Shown here piece after piece: positions 20,960 to 31,805 of a stretch of DNA of 64,000 nt (position 1 is the first letter of the stretch; every line of letters begins with the position of its first letter). A program made the translations under genes and the position numbers. The notes beneath the pieces were generated by a model, which saw only the letters and a program-made list of their open reading frames with translations, was not told the origin of the DNA and did no database searches. The DNA lies in the NCBI GenBank assembly GCA_036898135.1, contig JBAHVR010000287.1, forward strand, positions 61,001 through 125,000. The letters run 5' to 3'. This DNA is from Oncomelania hupensis (taxonomy: Eukaryota; Mollusca; Gastropoda; Littorinimorpha; Pomatiopsidae).

Positions 20960-20963
20960 AGGT
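20960..20963 (+). pseudogene. First 4 bases of the P-element-like C-terminal exon, cut off by a transposon
   Basis: The acceptor tttgtgcag ends at 20959. The next bases (aggt) are the start of the exon that resumes at 34155. The insertion's 6-bp duplication agaggt (20958-20963) covers the acceptor AG and these four exon bases. Joining exon 13914-14122 to this point and on to 34155 keeps the frame (YRADLDR then GLRRTKLT). Confidence 0.8.
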
Positions 20964-21213
20964 CATAGCTGCCAAGTCCCCGGATTTTATCCGGATTCCC
21001 CGGATTTCTCATCTGTATCAGGATTTTCACGATTTTGTCAAAAAAATCCCGATTTTCAGGATTTCAATTCAAGTATCGGCAATAGCATATTTTTGCGTGG
21101 GTTGCGGACTGGCGCGTTTGCGCGTTGTTTAGTGACTTCCGGTTTGACCGACGCGCACTTCTCATTAAGTTACTTCCACGAGGCGAGACGACGATTCAGT
21201 AGCGAAAGTCAAG

Positions 21214-21486
21214 ATGCCTAGGAAAACGGGAGAAACGATGTTTTCCAAAAGATATAAAGAAGAGTATGATTTCATCACGGAGTCCAAGCTGGGAAAATCG
21301 TACGCTTTTTGCACGAAGTGCCGGTGTGACATCAGCATTGCACATGGTGGCAAAAAAGATATTGAACTCCATGAGTCTAGAGACAAGCATCAGAGAAACG
21401 CCAGACTCGATGCTGTTTCCAGTAAGACACCGAAAATTACAACAGTACTGCAAAGTTCGTCGGATACGAAGATAATCAATGCTGAG
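21214..21486 (+). CDS. hAT-like transposase exon 1 (BED-like zinc finger)
   Basis: It starts at MPRKTGETMFSKRYKEEYD and contains YAFCTKCRCDISIAHGGKKD then a histidine-containing ESRDKHQ, a C-x2-C...H-x-H-like finger as in KIAA1586-type proteins. It ends in phase 0 before gtaaga at 21487 and joins exon 2 at 24470. Role: DNA binding by the transposase. No lesion seen in this exon. Confidence 0.8.
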
Positions 21487-21499
21487 GTAAGAGACATTT

Positions 21500-23845
21500 A
21501 TGATTTGAAGTGAACAGTTTGACAGTCGCTCTACCTTTGCAAACCTCTTGTCTTCAACTCTTTCTCTTTCACACACACACACACACACACTACTTAGTAC
21601 TAGTATCAGTGTCTTAGTACGGGTGCAGGACACACAACAACAACAAAAAAGGCGAAAGTCTATAAAGGAGGGGAAAGAGCAGTACAAAAAGAAATTAGTA
21701 GCAAGACTGGAGAGCAACAATGCTAAGGAAGTCTGGCAAGGTATGCAGAAAATAACGGGGTGTGCAAAGAGAAAGGAAGTTGATTGTTCAGGTGCGGGTT
21801 CTGATTTTGCTGATGAGCTGAATAATTTTTATGCAAGGTTTGATGTCCATGATTTTAAGAATGAACAGACTATGATTGAGAGATCTGGGAACTTATATGA
21901 TCCCGGTGTACAGGAGCCTGTCACACTGTCAGTTCTTGATGTTTGCAAACAGCTGAAAAAGATTAAGGTTAACAAGTCAGCAGGACCGGATGGCATCAAG
22001 CCTAAGGTACTGTCCATATGTGCTGACCAGCTTTGTGGGATTTTTCACACCCTGTTCTCCATGTCTCTGTCCTTGTGCAAAATTCCATCTGCTTGGAAAA
22101 CTTCTTGTATAGTGCCAGTGCCGAAGAAAGGTAAGGTGTCTTGCCTTAATGATTACAGGCCTGTGGCTCTAACCTCACACATTATGAAGGTTTTTGAAAG
22201 ATTAATGTTACCTGTACTGAAGACCCAGGTTGCTGATTTTCAAGATCCATTGCAGTTTGCATATAGGGCCAAAGTGGGGGTGGATGATGCATTATTGTAC
22301 ATGTTGCATTCTGTGTACACACATCCGGAAAAGAGCTCTGCCTGTGTCAGAATCATGTTTTTTGATTTTTCTTCGGCATTTCAGACAATTCAGCCTCATC
22401 TTTTGGCTCATAAGTTACAAAACATGTTTTTGCACCCTAACACAGTGAAATGGATTTTGGATTATTTGGTAGACAGACCACAGTTTGTACGATGGAATGG
22501 TATGTGTACTTCAAATACGATAAACACTTTTACCGGAGCGCCTCAGGGTACCGTTTTGTCACCATTTTTGTTTACATTGTATACATCTGATTTTAAAGTG
22601 CAAGGCGAGTCATGTCATCTTCAGAAATTTTCTGATGACTCTGCCATGGTCGGTTGTATCCTTGATGATGGTGAGTACTCGTACAGAGAACGTATTGATG
22701 ATTTTGTGTCTTGGTGTGACTCCAACTTTTTGGTATTAAATGCAAGTAAAACAAAGGAAATGATTATTGATTTTCGCAAAAAGAAAAACACTGTCCTCCC
22801 TGTTGTCATCAAGGGTGAGGCTATTGAGATTGTCAATGAGTACAAGTACTTAGGAGTAGTTTTAGACAACAAGCTAAGTTGGTCTAGTCATATTGATGCT
22901 GTTTCCAAAAAGACACAGTCAAGATTGTTTTTCCTTCGCAAACTAAGATCATTCAATGTGTGTAACAGGATGTTGAATATGTTCTATCAGAGTATGGTTG
23001 GCAGTGTGATTTTGTTTGCATCGGTGTGTTGGGGAGGGAACGCCTCTGCGCGGGACAAGGGCAGACTTAATAGACTGATAAAGAAAGCGAGTTCTGTTGT
23101 AGGCGGGAGCCTTGATCAAATTGAAATTGTTGTTGAGAAGAGGCTTGCCAGCAAGTCCAGGGCTGTTCTGATTGATCCAGAGCATCCCCTCCACGGCGCA
23201 CTGTTGCATCTCCACAGTGCACGGAGCGGTAGATTTACCATGCCACGGTGCCGAACGGAGCGTTTTCGGCGCTCCTTTATCCCTGCAGCTGTTAGATTTT
23301 TTAACGGTAACCAAAATACTGTTATGGTCACAGATTTAGAGTAGGTCAATATGTGATTGTTGTTTTACTGTTGCTGCATTCCTTCCGAGCAGGCCGGCGG
23401 CCGAGCACTGTTGGGGGTCTCAGAGTTTCGGAATGTATTTTTATTTTTATTTAGTTATTTTTATTTTTAAATGGTGTGCGTGTCGGTGTGTGATGACTGT
23501 TGTTCTATTAGTCTTGGTGGTTGTTGGTGTGATGCTTGAATTTTAGTATATTTATTATATTGTTGTTGTCTTCTTGATGACTGTTGTTTACTAGTTTTAA
23601 TAATTCTGGTGTGATTGCATTTGGTGTGTGTGTCGGTGTGTGATGATGGAATTTTAGTATATTTATTATATTGTTTTGTTGTCTTCTTGATGACTGTTGT
23701 CTATTAGTTTTAATAATTGGTGTGATGCTTGGAATTTTAGTATATTTATTATATTGTTTTGTTGTCTTCTTGATGACCTGCTGATGACGAATTTAATTTC
23801 CTTATGGATGAATAAAATAGTATGAGTATGAGTATGAGTATGAAA
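21500..23845 (+). mobile_element. Rex/L2-type LINE inserted in transposase intron 1
   Basis: The 5' boundary is not precise (after 21486); the segment holds an (AC)n tract at 21571-21590, the ORF 21548-23344 and a 3' end ccttatggatgaataaaata followed by tatgag repeats to 23843. I could not find a certain target duplication. The element is probably 5'-truncated. Confidence 0.75.
21548..23344 (+). CDS. LINE reverse transcriptase ORF (598 aa), Rex/L2-type, SDD motif
   Basis: After a low-complexity start created by the (AC)n tract it reads SIKEGKEQYKKKLVARLESN, then KSAGPDGIKPKVL near residue 145, motif A FFDFSSAFQTIQ (about 270), motif B GAPQGTVLSPFLFTLYTSD (about 330) and motif C KFSDDSAMV (about 361). 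A serine replaces the usual alanine before the two Asp, which is common in this LINE group. The thumb and C-terminal SFIPAAVRFFN follow. No endonuclease domain is present, so the copy lacks its 5' part and cannot move by itself, but the RT part has no stop. Confidence 0.9.
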   Translation: MSSTLSLSHTHTHTLLSTSISVLVRVQDTQQQQKRRKSIKEGKEQYKKKLVARLESNNAKEVWQGMQKITGCAKRKEVDCSGAGSDFADELNNFYARFDVHDFKNEQTMIERSGNLYDPGVQEPVTLSVLDVCKQLKKIKVNKSAGPDGIKPKVLSICADQLCGIFHTLFSMSLSLCKIPSAWKTSCIVPVPKKGKVSCLNDYRPVALTSHIMKVFERLMLPVLKTQVADFQDPLQFAYRAKVGVDDALLYMLHSVYTHPEKSSACVRIMFFDFSSAFQTIQPHLLAHKLQNMFLHPNTVKWILDYLVDRPQFVRWNGMCTSNTINTFTGAPQGTVLSPFLFTLYTSDFKVQGESCHLQKFSDDSAMVGCILDDGEYSYRERIDDFVSWCDSNFLVLNASKTKEMIIDFRKKKNTVLPVVIKGEAIEIVNEYKYLGVVLDNKLSWSSHIDAVSKKTQSRLFFLRKLRSFNVCNRMLNMFYQSMVGSVILFASVCWGGNASARDKGRLNRLIKKASSVVGGSLDQIEIVVEKRLASKSRAVLIDPEHPLHGALLHLHSARSGRFTMPRCRTERFRRSFIPAAVRFFNGNQNTVMVTDLE

Positions 23846-24469
23846 GGGGGAGGTGGGGGGGGGGATAGGTTAAGTCAAGTAAGAAAGAAATAGGGTTTAC
23901 TTTGAGTAACTTAATTAGGGTTATGTATTGTTAGTGTTTAGTTTTCATCTGGTCGGTATAATTTGGGACCTTAAGCTCTGTGATTGTTGAATTGATCTCT
24001 TCAAAACTAGTCTAACTTATTCCGTTTCCACTTTGTGGAATAACTTTCCAGAAGATATCCGCACTCTTGCATATACATTTACAGCATTTAAAACATGTCT
24101 CTTACAACACATTAAACATTTAAATAAACAGTAGTTAGTTATTAACAACATTCATTTGATTGGAATTTTTAACATGATGTTATTTTATGATGACCTTGTT
24201 TTATTGTTGTTGTTCCATGAGGTTTGTATTTAATAGTTATTGTGACAAGCCCCAATGGCAAGATGTAAAAAAGCGCACCCAGCGCTTAGGCCTAAGTACT
24301 CTTATACCCTTTCAAAATAAAATTGTTATCTTATCGAACTGTGTAACATGTTTGATCCCCATCTTATATGCTCATGACGTATCCAAATATATAACTAGTC
24401 AAAAAAAACAAAATCAACAAAATCTCTCTCTCTCTCCTGAATTAAAATATATCGATTTTGTCTTCTCAG
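23846..24469 (+). other. remaining transposase intron 1, no gene seen
   Basis: AT-rich sequence that ends in a CT-rich tract and cttctcag, the acceptor of exon 2. A short piece at about 24001-24130 resembles a LINE 3' end (SLWNNFPEDI-like reading) but is too short to call. Confidence 0.4.
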
Positions 24470-24665
24470 ATGCTGTTTACCGCCTTCCTGTTGGAACATA
24501 ATGTTCCTTTGGCCGCAGCAGATCATGCTGGCTCCCTGTTTCGTGCCATGTTTCCAAACTGCGAAGAAGCCAGGAAATATGCAGCAGCACGAACCCAGTC
24601 AACATGCCTTGTGAAGGCTATGGCCTCTGCTTCACAAAATGCTATCGTCAAAGCTCTCACAAGTT
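24470..24665 (+). CDS. hAT-like transposase exon 2
   Basis: In phase from exon 1 it reads MLFTAFLLEHNVPLAAADHA then LFRAMFPNCEEARKYAAART. This EHNxPLxxADHAxxLF block is characteristic of the N-terminal region of KIAA1586-like hAT transposases. It ends before gtaagt at 24666 with one base of a codon, matching exon 3. Confidence 0.82.
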
Positions 24666-24816
24666 GTAAGTGTATCACCTTTAGTTGTCATGTAAGAATG
24701 TACCAACATATTTTATATTTTGCCACTACAATTGTTTCATGAAAATAACACTACTACTGCTGCTTTTGCTTGTCTTTTCAATTCTTAAGCGTATGTGTTT
24801 TCTGTGTATGTTTCAG

Positions 24817-25562
24817 GTGTCTTTTCAGTAGCAACAGATGGAGGGAATGACAAAGCAGTTGACATGACCCTGTATCCATTGGTTGTCACTTATTTTGACC
24901 ACAACATTAGCCAAGTTCGTTCCTGTCTTTTGTCAGCTCCATCATTGGCAAAGGGTGGAACAGGTGTCAACATTGCTGAAATGATCTTAAATGAATTCAG
25001 CAAACTTGGAATCTCTGAGGAGGTTTGGAAGAAAAACGGCATATTTCTCGGTTCGGACAATGCTCCGGTAATGGTGGGGAAGAAAGATGGTGTGTTGGGC
25101 CAGTTGAGGAACACGAGTCCCAACCTCATAAGTATGGGCTGCAGTTGTCATCTGATCAACTTAGCAGCAGAAAAAGCAGCAGACTGTCTTCCAGTGGCTG
25201 TTGATGAACTCTTGACTGATGTTTATTACTATTTAGACAAGTCCAAGAAACGAAAGCAGGCGCTCAAAACCTTTCAGCTGCTGTGTGACGTGGAGACAAG
25301 AAAGATTTTAAAACATGTCTGCACGCGATGGCTTTCTCTCAGCCCATGCCTCAGTCGACTGCTGGAGAACTGGACTCCTTTGTTGCATTTCTTTTAACAA
25401 GAGTGTGAGAGAGCATCAACATGTCGGAATGCCAGCACACAATCACGACTGCAGTCATATGTCATACCTAAGAGGACGGAAAAACCATGCTCTGCTCCAC
25501 ACACAAACACTTCACATCAAAAGCAAGCTGCAACCAACCTCAGATCTTCCAAACAACCAACA
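24817..25562 (+). pseudogene. hAT-like transposase exon 3, first part, with premature stop
   Basis: The acceptor tttcag ends at 24816. It reads VFSVATDGGNDKAVDMTLYP (first catalytic Asp), FLGSDNAPVMVGKKDGVLG (second Asp), MGCSCHLINLAAEKAAD (C-x-C-H block) and HVCTRWLSLSPCLSRLLENW. TAA at 25395-25397 interrupts the frame, but the same frame stays open beyond it to 25562, where the LTR element is inserted, and continues unbroken at 31806. So the TAA is a point lesion rather than a natural end. Confidence 0.87.
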
Positions 25563-26939
25563 TGTCACGGACCGGTTTTATACTATTTCGGTCCGATGAC
25601 TTTTTGGTGTATTGTAGTCTATTCCTGTGTGAAGACATAAATAATAGTTTTTTTTTAATTGAAAACTGAATGCTGATTGGCTGAGCTAGTCATGTGACGA
25701 CTGGCCAATCACATTCAAACGTGTAGCAGTCTCTTCTGGTGTGTACCACAGTGTGGTTGTGTTTGTACTTCTGGCAGCTGCGTCTGCAGTCTCCGGCTGG
25801 GGGGCCTCGAGGCAAAGAGAGAGCAAGAAGAAGAAGAGAGAGAGAAGAAGAAGAAGAAGAAGAAGAAGAAGAATGAGAGTAAGCAGAAGAAGAAGAGAAA
25901 GAGAATGAGAAAGAAGAAGTAAAGGAGAAGGAGAAGAAGTCGTGAAGAAGAAGAAGAAGAAGAAGAGGATATCACAAGAGAAGAGCCAAAGAAGACGAGA
26001 AGGCGAAGAAGAGGGAGAAGAGGAAGGAGAAGAAGACGGAGGAGACGAAGGGGCCAGAGAAGAAGCCAAAGAAGAAGACGAAGAAGAAGACGAGAGAAGC
26101 AACCACTGCTACATCATGCAACCCCTGCTACATCATCAGCAGCAGCAACCACTGCTACATCATCAGCAGCAGTAGCAACCGCTACCACATCATCATCATC
26201 AGCAGCAGCAGCAGCAGCAACCGCTACCACGTCAGCAGCAGTAGCAACCGCTACCACATCATCATCATCATCAGCAGCAGCAGCCGCTACCCCAGCAGTA
26301 GCAGCAGCAACGGCGGCAGCGGCCACAACAGCAGCAGCGACAGCAACGATAGACAGGGGAGAAACCCCAGGGATAGTTAGAAAGGCCAAGGATAAGGAAA
26401 GGAAGACAGTGTATAGATATAGACAGACAGAGGATTAAAAGGAAACGAAAGACAGACAGCGAAGTCTGTCCTCCATGAGACTCTTGGTAACTCTCTCTGT
26501 CGACGGGACTGGGACCTCATTGGTATTATTGTGACTAGTGACACTTGGATTAACTGACCAGATCGATATTGGTTTATTGTGACTGGTGACAGTTGGATTT
26601 TCTGACTGAGAGTTATTTGTGGGTTTGTGAGATCAGTGTACAATCTCCCGGATTATTTCCTTGGAACTTTATGTGTGTGATTTGTGAATGATATATTAAT
26701 TCACGGATTGTTTCTACAAAGTACGTGAGTACCAAAACTATATATACATATTTTTCCATATTATTGATTGGGTGGTTTGTACTGATGTAAACTTTGTTGA
26801 TTCTTGTTTATTTTCTAGTAATAGAAGGGGGTGTGACAGCAAAAGAAGTTTTGAGAGTTAGGAAGTGTGAGACGGGCGAACACGCAGAATATTCACGCAC
26901 GCATACACGCAATTCTTGATAATAACCCCTTTCGTTACA
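25563..26939 (+). repeat. 5' LTR of a Ty3/gypsy-type retrotransposon
   Basis: It begins tgtcacggaccgg and ends ttcgttaca (TG...CA ends), 1,377 bp. The 5-bp duplication caaca lies at 25558-25562. It contains long GAA/AAG-rich runs (about 25826-26100) and CAT/CAGCAG-rich runs (about 26110-26350). Just after it, gtggtgaccctgaaaccc is a plausible primer-binding site starting TGG. Confidence 0.95.
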
Positions 26940-28107
26940 GTGGTGACCCTGAAACCCGTAGTTAGTTAGTGGGAGTTAGATTATTTAATTATCTTAGTGG
27001 GAGTTTATATTGTGGGAGTTAATTGAATACGTATAAGTTGAACAGTAGAAGGGTTTTGTATAAATTTTGGGCAGGTAACTTTGGTGTGCTAACTTTGGTG
27101 TACAAGTGTGTACTGTGTAACTGATTTGTTAAATTGTTGTTCCATTTCTTTTTGGGTAGGATGTTGTTTATATAGATTATACCCCGTCTCCGATTCTTTC
27201 CTTACGGGTCTGATTCCTTGTATAGTTCTGGGATCAGAAAGGGCTTAGATTCATTTTTCTTCCTGTTGTATATATATTGCTAATTCTAGTTCAGCTTTTC
27301 AGTAATTGTTTTGTTTTCTTTCTATACTTATTAGGATCCTGTCTTGTATAGTTATAGTTGTCACATCCCTATTTTAGTTGTTGTAGGTGTTTAGGATTTA
27401 TTTTTGGCATTTTAACGGAACTTCCGGTGTTTTCTAGCCGAAGTGGAACTTAGTTGTTTTTTCTATTGATTTCTTGTATTCTATTGTACCGATATTAGTT
27501 TAGAATTTTAGTTCTCTCTTTGTTGTGTTGTGATGTTGTCGTCGTTGTTTGTTATTTAGTATAGTGTTTTATTATTATTATTATTTGTTTTGTTTTGTTT
27601 TGTTTTCATTTCAAAACAAATTACTTATAAAATTTCACTTGTCATAATTTAGGTTTAGACACTGGTAGTTGTTACAGTTATTAATTGTTGCATTTAGTGT
27701 GGTTTTCTGGTGATTGCTTGTACTTAGACTGAATATAATCTAAACATTTTTTTTCTTTTCTTTTATGGTATGCTGTTTTGTAAACTTGAACTTGTTTTCA
27801 TTTCGAAATAATCTTCGTTGGTCACACTTGTACTTGCATTGATTTCAAAATAATTTCATTGTGTTAACTTAAACTTGCTTGGATGTTGAAATAATTTTTC
27901 TTTTGTCACACGTAGCTTGCTTCGATTTTGGAATAATTTTCTTTTGTCAAACTTGAATTTGCTTTTGATTTTTGTAATATTTCTGGCCTTGTGAAACTTA
28001 AAAAAAAAAAAATTGTTAAACTGGTATCAAACCTAAAGTTAGTCGTTGACTTGTCACTCGCTTTGTCTTACTTTTAGTAATTTATCTTCTTTTGAATTCA
28101 ACTGATC
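26940..28107 (+). other. Untranslated leader of the LTR element
   Basis: AT-rich 1.17 kb between the primer-binding site and the gag start, containing repeated variants of cttgaacttg-ttttcatttcg-aataatttt (about 27780-27960). No ORF of note. Confidence 0.6.
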
Positions 28108-30078
28108 ATGGCTTCTGCTGAGGAATATGAGACTCTTTTTAATTCATTTCTGACTCAAGCCCAGAAGTTAGGTTTTTCTGACGAAAAGCTACAGCAGTAC
28201 ATTGAGCAGTGTTTTCAGAGACATGATAGGGCTAAGGAAAGAGAACAGGAAAAGGTTAAACAAGAACAGGAAAGAAATGCTAAAAGAGAAGAACAGGAGA
28301 GAGAGGAAAGGAAATTGAAGATGGATTATCAGATGGAACTTGATAGACAAAGCCTTAAACTAAAGGAAAAAGAGATTGAACTTCAGTTAAAACAGGCTGA
28401 ATTGCAGAGCGAGAACACTACCCCTAGGACCCCCCGAGGTTCTAACCCTTCGTTTCCGAAGTTGCCCCAACTACCTGTTTTCAAAGAAGATAGGGATGAC
28501 ATTGATTCTTTTTTGTACCGATTTGAAGAGCATGCTAAAGCTCTTAATTATGATAGCAGTAAATGGGTTGTTTACTTAACTGCACTGCTACAAGGCCCGG
28601 CTTTAGCTGTGTATCATTCTTTGTCTGCTACCGGTACAGTTTCATATGATGATCTTAAGCAAGAACTTCTTAAGAAATTTCAGTGCACTGCAGATGGATT
28701 CAGAGAAAAATTCAGATCAGTTAGGCCTGAAGTAGGGGAAAGTTTTGTAACTTTTTCAAAGCGTTTTTCTCACTTGTTGGAAAGATGGATCCAACTATCA
28801 GATTGTGAAAAGACTTTTGATGGACTATGGAATCTGATTTTGTGTGAGCAGTTTATTGCTTCTGTTTCGAGAGATCTCGCCGTGTTTTTGAAGGAAAGAA
28901 ATTTGACAAAATTCGCGGCTTTGATAGACAGTGCTGAAGCATTTCGCATGGCTCATCCGGAAAAGAAACTGGCACGGAAGTCAGATGACTCGATATTTGC
29001 ATCCGCGTCGATTTCCCAGAATGTACCCACTCAGAATCAATTTCGTGGGACGGGTCAAAGGTGGAATAATTTCCGGGGATCGGGCTTTCGTGGCTCTCCA
29101 CGTGGAAACTACCAACCCGCAGGTCCTATTCCGAATAGGGGCTTTGCACATCAAAATATGAATACCCAACAGAGCGCTCAAAACAATCAGGTTCCTCGTG
29201 GACGTGGAAATACTTATTCTAGACCTGGTTCTCGTTTCCCAGGTAGTCCTCCTCAGAATAGAAGGGAAATAGTTTGCTATTGTTGTGGGGGTGCAGGTCA
29301 CATAGCCGCATGGTGTCCTTCTGCTTGTGGCAATGGATACACAGAGACTCAAGACACTGAAAGTGGTTCGCAGAAATATCAGGATCCACCAGTTAACACT
29401 CAGTCAGCTTTAGTCGCGGAGGTCATTTGCTCAGTTGGTGATGAAAACTGTGGTCAGCCCAAGCTAGTGTCAGGTACCGTAAATGGCCTCAAAGCAAGTG
29501 TGCTCAGAGACACAGGTGCTACTATCTGTGGAGTTCGCAAGAGACTGGTTTCGCACGACCAGTACACTGGCAAAGAGGGTAAATGTTTGACATTCGGAGG
29601 AAACATTGAGGAATTTCCGTTGGCTAAAGTGTCTATTGACACTCCATTTTTCTCTGGCACTGTCTTGTGTTGTGTCATTGAGCAACCAGTGGCCGATTTG
29701 ATTGTAGGGAATTTACCAGGTGTGTCCGACCCTTTTTCGGGTGCTTCCACACTCATCAAAGATCAAGGTCATACTTGTAGTGTTACTACTAGTGCTCAAG
29801 ATAAGGAACATTGCATTCCACCGGTTCTTTTAGACAAGATGCCGACTAGTTCAGACTCATTCAAAAGGATTACAGTTGATTTAGTAGAACCGATTTCTCC
29901 GCCGTCTGAGGAAGGGCACAGATGCATACTCAGCATCATTGATATGGTAACACGTTACCCTGAAACTACTCCGCTTAAACACGTCAAAAACAAGATTCTA
30001 GAATCTTGCAAACTAGCACAAGAATACATCGAAACAGTTGTAGCCAAAACCAGACACTATCATCAGTGTATTCCATAA
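28108..30078 (+). CDS. Gag-protease ORF fused to an integrase fragment (656 aa)
   Basis: Residues about 1-110 are a charged coiled coil. About 115-280 are a gypsy-type gag capsid region (LPVFKEDRDDIDSFLYRFEE, FVTFSKRFSHLLERW). A G/R/N-rich linker follows. The zinc knuckle CYCCGGAGHIAAWC is at about 389-402 (C-x2-C-x4-H-x4-C). A retropepsin-like DTGA with following ICGV sits near 470. From about 585 the frame turns into an integrase-core piece (SFKRITVDLVEPISPPSEEG, IIDMVTRYPETTPLKH) and stops. RT, RNase H and most of integrase are missing, so protease and integrase fragments are joined in frame. It could supply Gag, not replication enzymes. Description only; the lesion is a deletion of the pol centre. 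Confidence 0.92.
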   Translation: MASAEEYETLFNSFLTQAQKLGFSDEKLQQYIEQCFQRHDRAKEREQEKVKQEQERNAKREEQEREERKLKMDYQMELDRQSLKLKEKEIELQLKQAELQSENTTPRTPRGSNPSFPKLPQLPVFKEDRDDIDSFLYRFEEHAKALNYDSSKWVVYLTALLQGPALAVYHSLSATGTVSYDDLKQELLKKFQCTADGFREKFRSVRPEVGESFVTFSKRFSHLLERWIQLSDCEKTFDGLWNLILCEQFIASVSRDLAVFLKERNLTKFAALIDSAEAFRMAHPEKKLARKSDDSIFASASISQNVPTQNQFRGTGQRWNNFRGSGFRGSPRGNYQPAGPIPNRGFAHQNMNTQQSAQNNQVPRGRGNTYSRPGSRFPGSPPQNRREIVCYCCGGAGHIAAWCPSACGNGYTETQDTESGSQKYQDPPVNTQSALVAEVICSVGDENCGQPKLVSGTVNGLKASVLRDTGATICGVRKRLVSHDQYTGKEGKCLTFGGNIEEFPLAKVSIDTPFFSGTVLCCVIEQPVADLIVGNLPGVSDPFSGASTLIKDQGHTCSVTTSAQDKEHCIPPVLLDKMPTSSDSFKRITVDLVEPISPPSEEGHRCILSIIDMVTRYPETTPLKHVKNKILESCKLAQEYIETVVAKTRHYHQCIP

Positions 30079-30416
30079 AATCTGGGGAAAATCATCATGT
30101 TTTGTGTATATCTGCTATTGTACATTTATGCTGGAAATCTATTGTAATACTGTAATATGATCTGTTATGTACCCTATTGATTTTTTATTTCACTGTATCA
30201 CGGTGACATGCTTGGATTTGAAATACATATTTTGTATGCCTATTGCGCTTTGGGTGATTGCTTAATACAATATGTTTATGTTTAAGATAAGTGCTAATTA
30301 CCAGTTGTTTTTTTTCGCTTGTTTGTACAGTTTAGTCGGACATGGATTGTAGTAATTTTTTCTTTCTGATAAAATTCAGAAAACTCGGGCGTTTTCTTTT
30401 TGCAGGAAGGGGGTAT

Positions 30417-31067
30417 TGTCACGGACCGGTTTTATACTATTTCGGTCTGATGACTTTTTGGTGTATTGTAGTCTATTCCTGTGTGAAGACATAAATAATA
30501 GTTTGTTTTTTTTATTGAAAACTGAATGCTGATTGGCTGAGCTAGTCATGTGACGACTGGCCAATCACATTCAAACGTGTAGCAGTCTCTTCTGGTGTGT
30601 ACCACAGTGTGGTTGTGTTTGTACTTCTGGCAGCTGCGTCTGCAGTCTCCGGCTGGGGGGCCTCGAGGCAAAGAGAGAGCAAGAAGAAGAAGAGAGAGAG
30701 AAGAAGAAGAAGAAGAAGAAGAAGAAGAAGAAGAAGAAGAAGAAGAATGAGAGTAAGCAGAAGAAGAAGAGAAAGAGAATGAGAAAGAAGAAGTAAAGGA
30801 GAAGGAGAAGAAGTCGTGAAGAAGAAGAAGAAGAAGAAGAAGAAGAGGATATCACAAGAGAAGAGCCAAAGAAGACGAGAAGGCGAAGAAGAGGGAGAAG
30901 AGGAAGGAGAAGAAGACGGAGGAGACGAAGGGGCCAGAGAAGAAGCCAAAGAAGAAGACGAAGAAGAAGACGAGAGAAGCAACCACTGCTACATCATGCA
31001 ACCCCTGCTACATCATCAGCAGCAGCAACCACTGCTACATCATCAGCAGCAGTAGCAACCGCTACCA

Positions 31068-31098
<31 letters not shown>

Positions 31099-31800
31099 AG
31101 CAACCGCTACCACGTCAGCAGCAGTAGCAACCGCTACCACATCATCATCATCAGCAGTAGCAGCAGCAACGGCGGCAGCGGCCACAACAGCAGCAGCGAC
31201 AGCAACGATAGACAGGGGAGAAACCCCAGGGATAGTTAGAAAGGCCAAGGATAAGGAAAGGAAGACAGTGTATAGATATAGACAGACAGAGGATTAAAAG
31301 GAAACGAAAGACAGACAGCGAAGTCTGTCCTCCATGAGACTCTTGGTAACTCTCTCTGTCGACGGGACTGGGACCTCATTGGTATTATTGTGACTAGTGA
31401 CACTTGGATTAACTGACCAGATCGATATTGGTTTATTGTGACTGGTGACAGTTGGATTTTCTGACTGAGAGTTATTTGTGGGTTTGTGAGATCAGTGTAC
31501 AATCTCCCGGATTATTTCCTTGGAACTTTATGTGTGTGATTTGTGAATGATATATTAATTCACGGATTGTTTCTACAAAGTACGTGAGTACCAAAACTAT
31601 ATATATACATATTTTTCCATATTATTGATTGGGTGGTTTGTACTGATGTAAACTTTGTTGATTCTTGTTTATTTTCTAGTAATAGAAGGGGGTGTGACAG
31701 CAAAAGAAGTTTTGAGAGTTAGGAAGTGTGAGACGGGCGAACACGCAGAATATTCACGCACGCATACACGCAATTCTTGATAATAACCCCTTTCGTTACA
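30417..31800 (+). repeat. 3' LTR of the Ty3/gypsy-type retrotransposon
   Basis: Near-identical to 25563-26939, 1,384 bp, TG...CA ends, followed by caaca at 31801-31805. GAA runs are longer and one CAT/CAG block is arranged differently from the 5' LTR. Confidence 0.95.
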
Positions 31801-31805
31801 CAACA

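Larger units (their letters stand above)
25563..31800 (+). mobile_element. LTR retrotransposon with internal deletion, 5-bp TSD
   Basis: Two LTRs of 1,377 and 1,384 bp, flanked by caaca (25558-25562, 31801-31805). Internal region 26940-30416: untranslated leader to 28107, one ORF (28108-30078), then a purine tract ggaaggggg just before the 3' LTR. No reverse transcriptase or RNase H is present. LTRs differ mainly by repeat-length changes and a few substitutions, suggesting a recent insertion. It inserted into exon 3 of the hAT-like transposase. Confidence 0.94.

Noticed and set aside
25686..26389. Ser/Leu-, Lys/Glu- and Ala/Val-rich ORFs in both LTRs (also 30542-31248)
   Set aside because: They are translations of GAA and CAT/CAG microsatellites within the LTRs; no initiation context or domain supports them.
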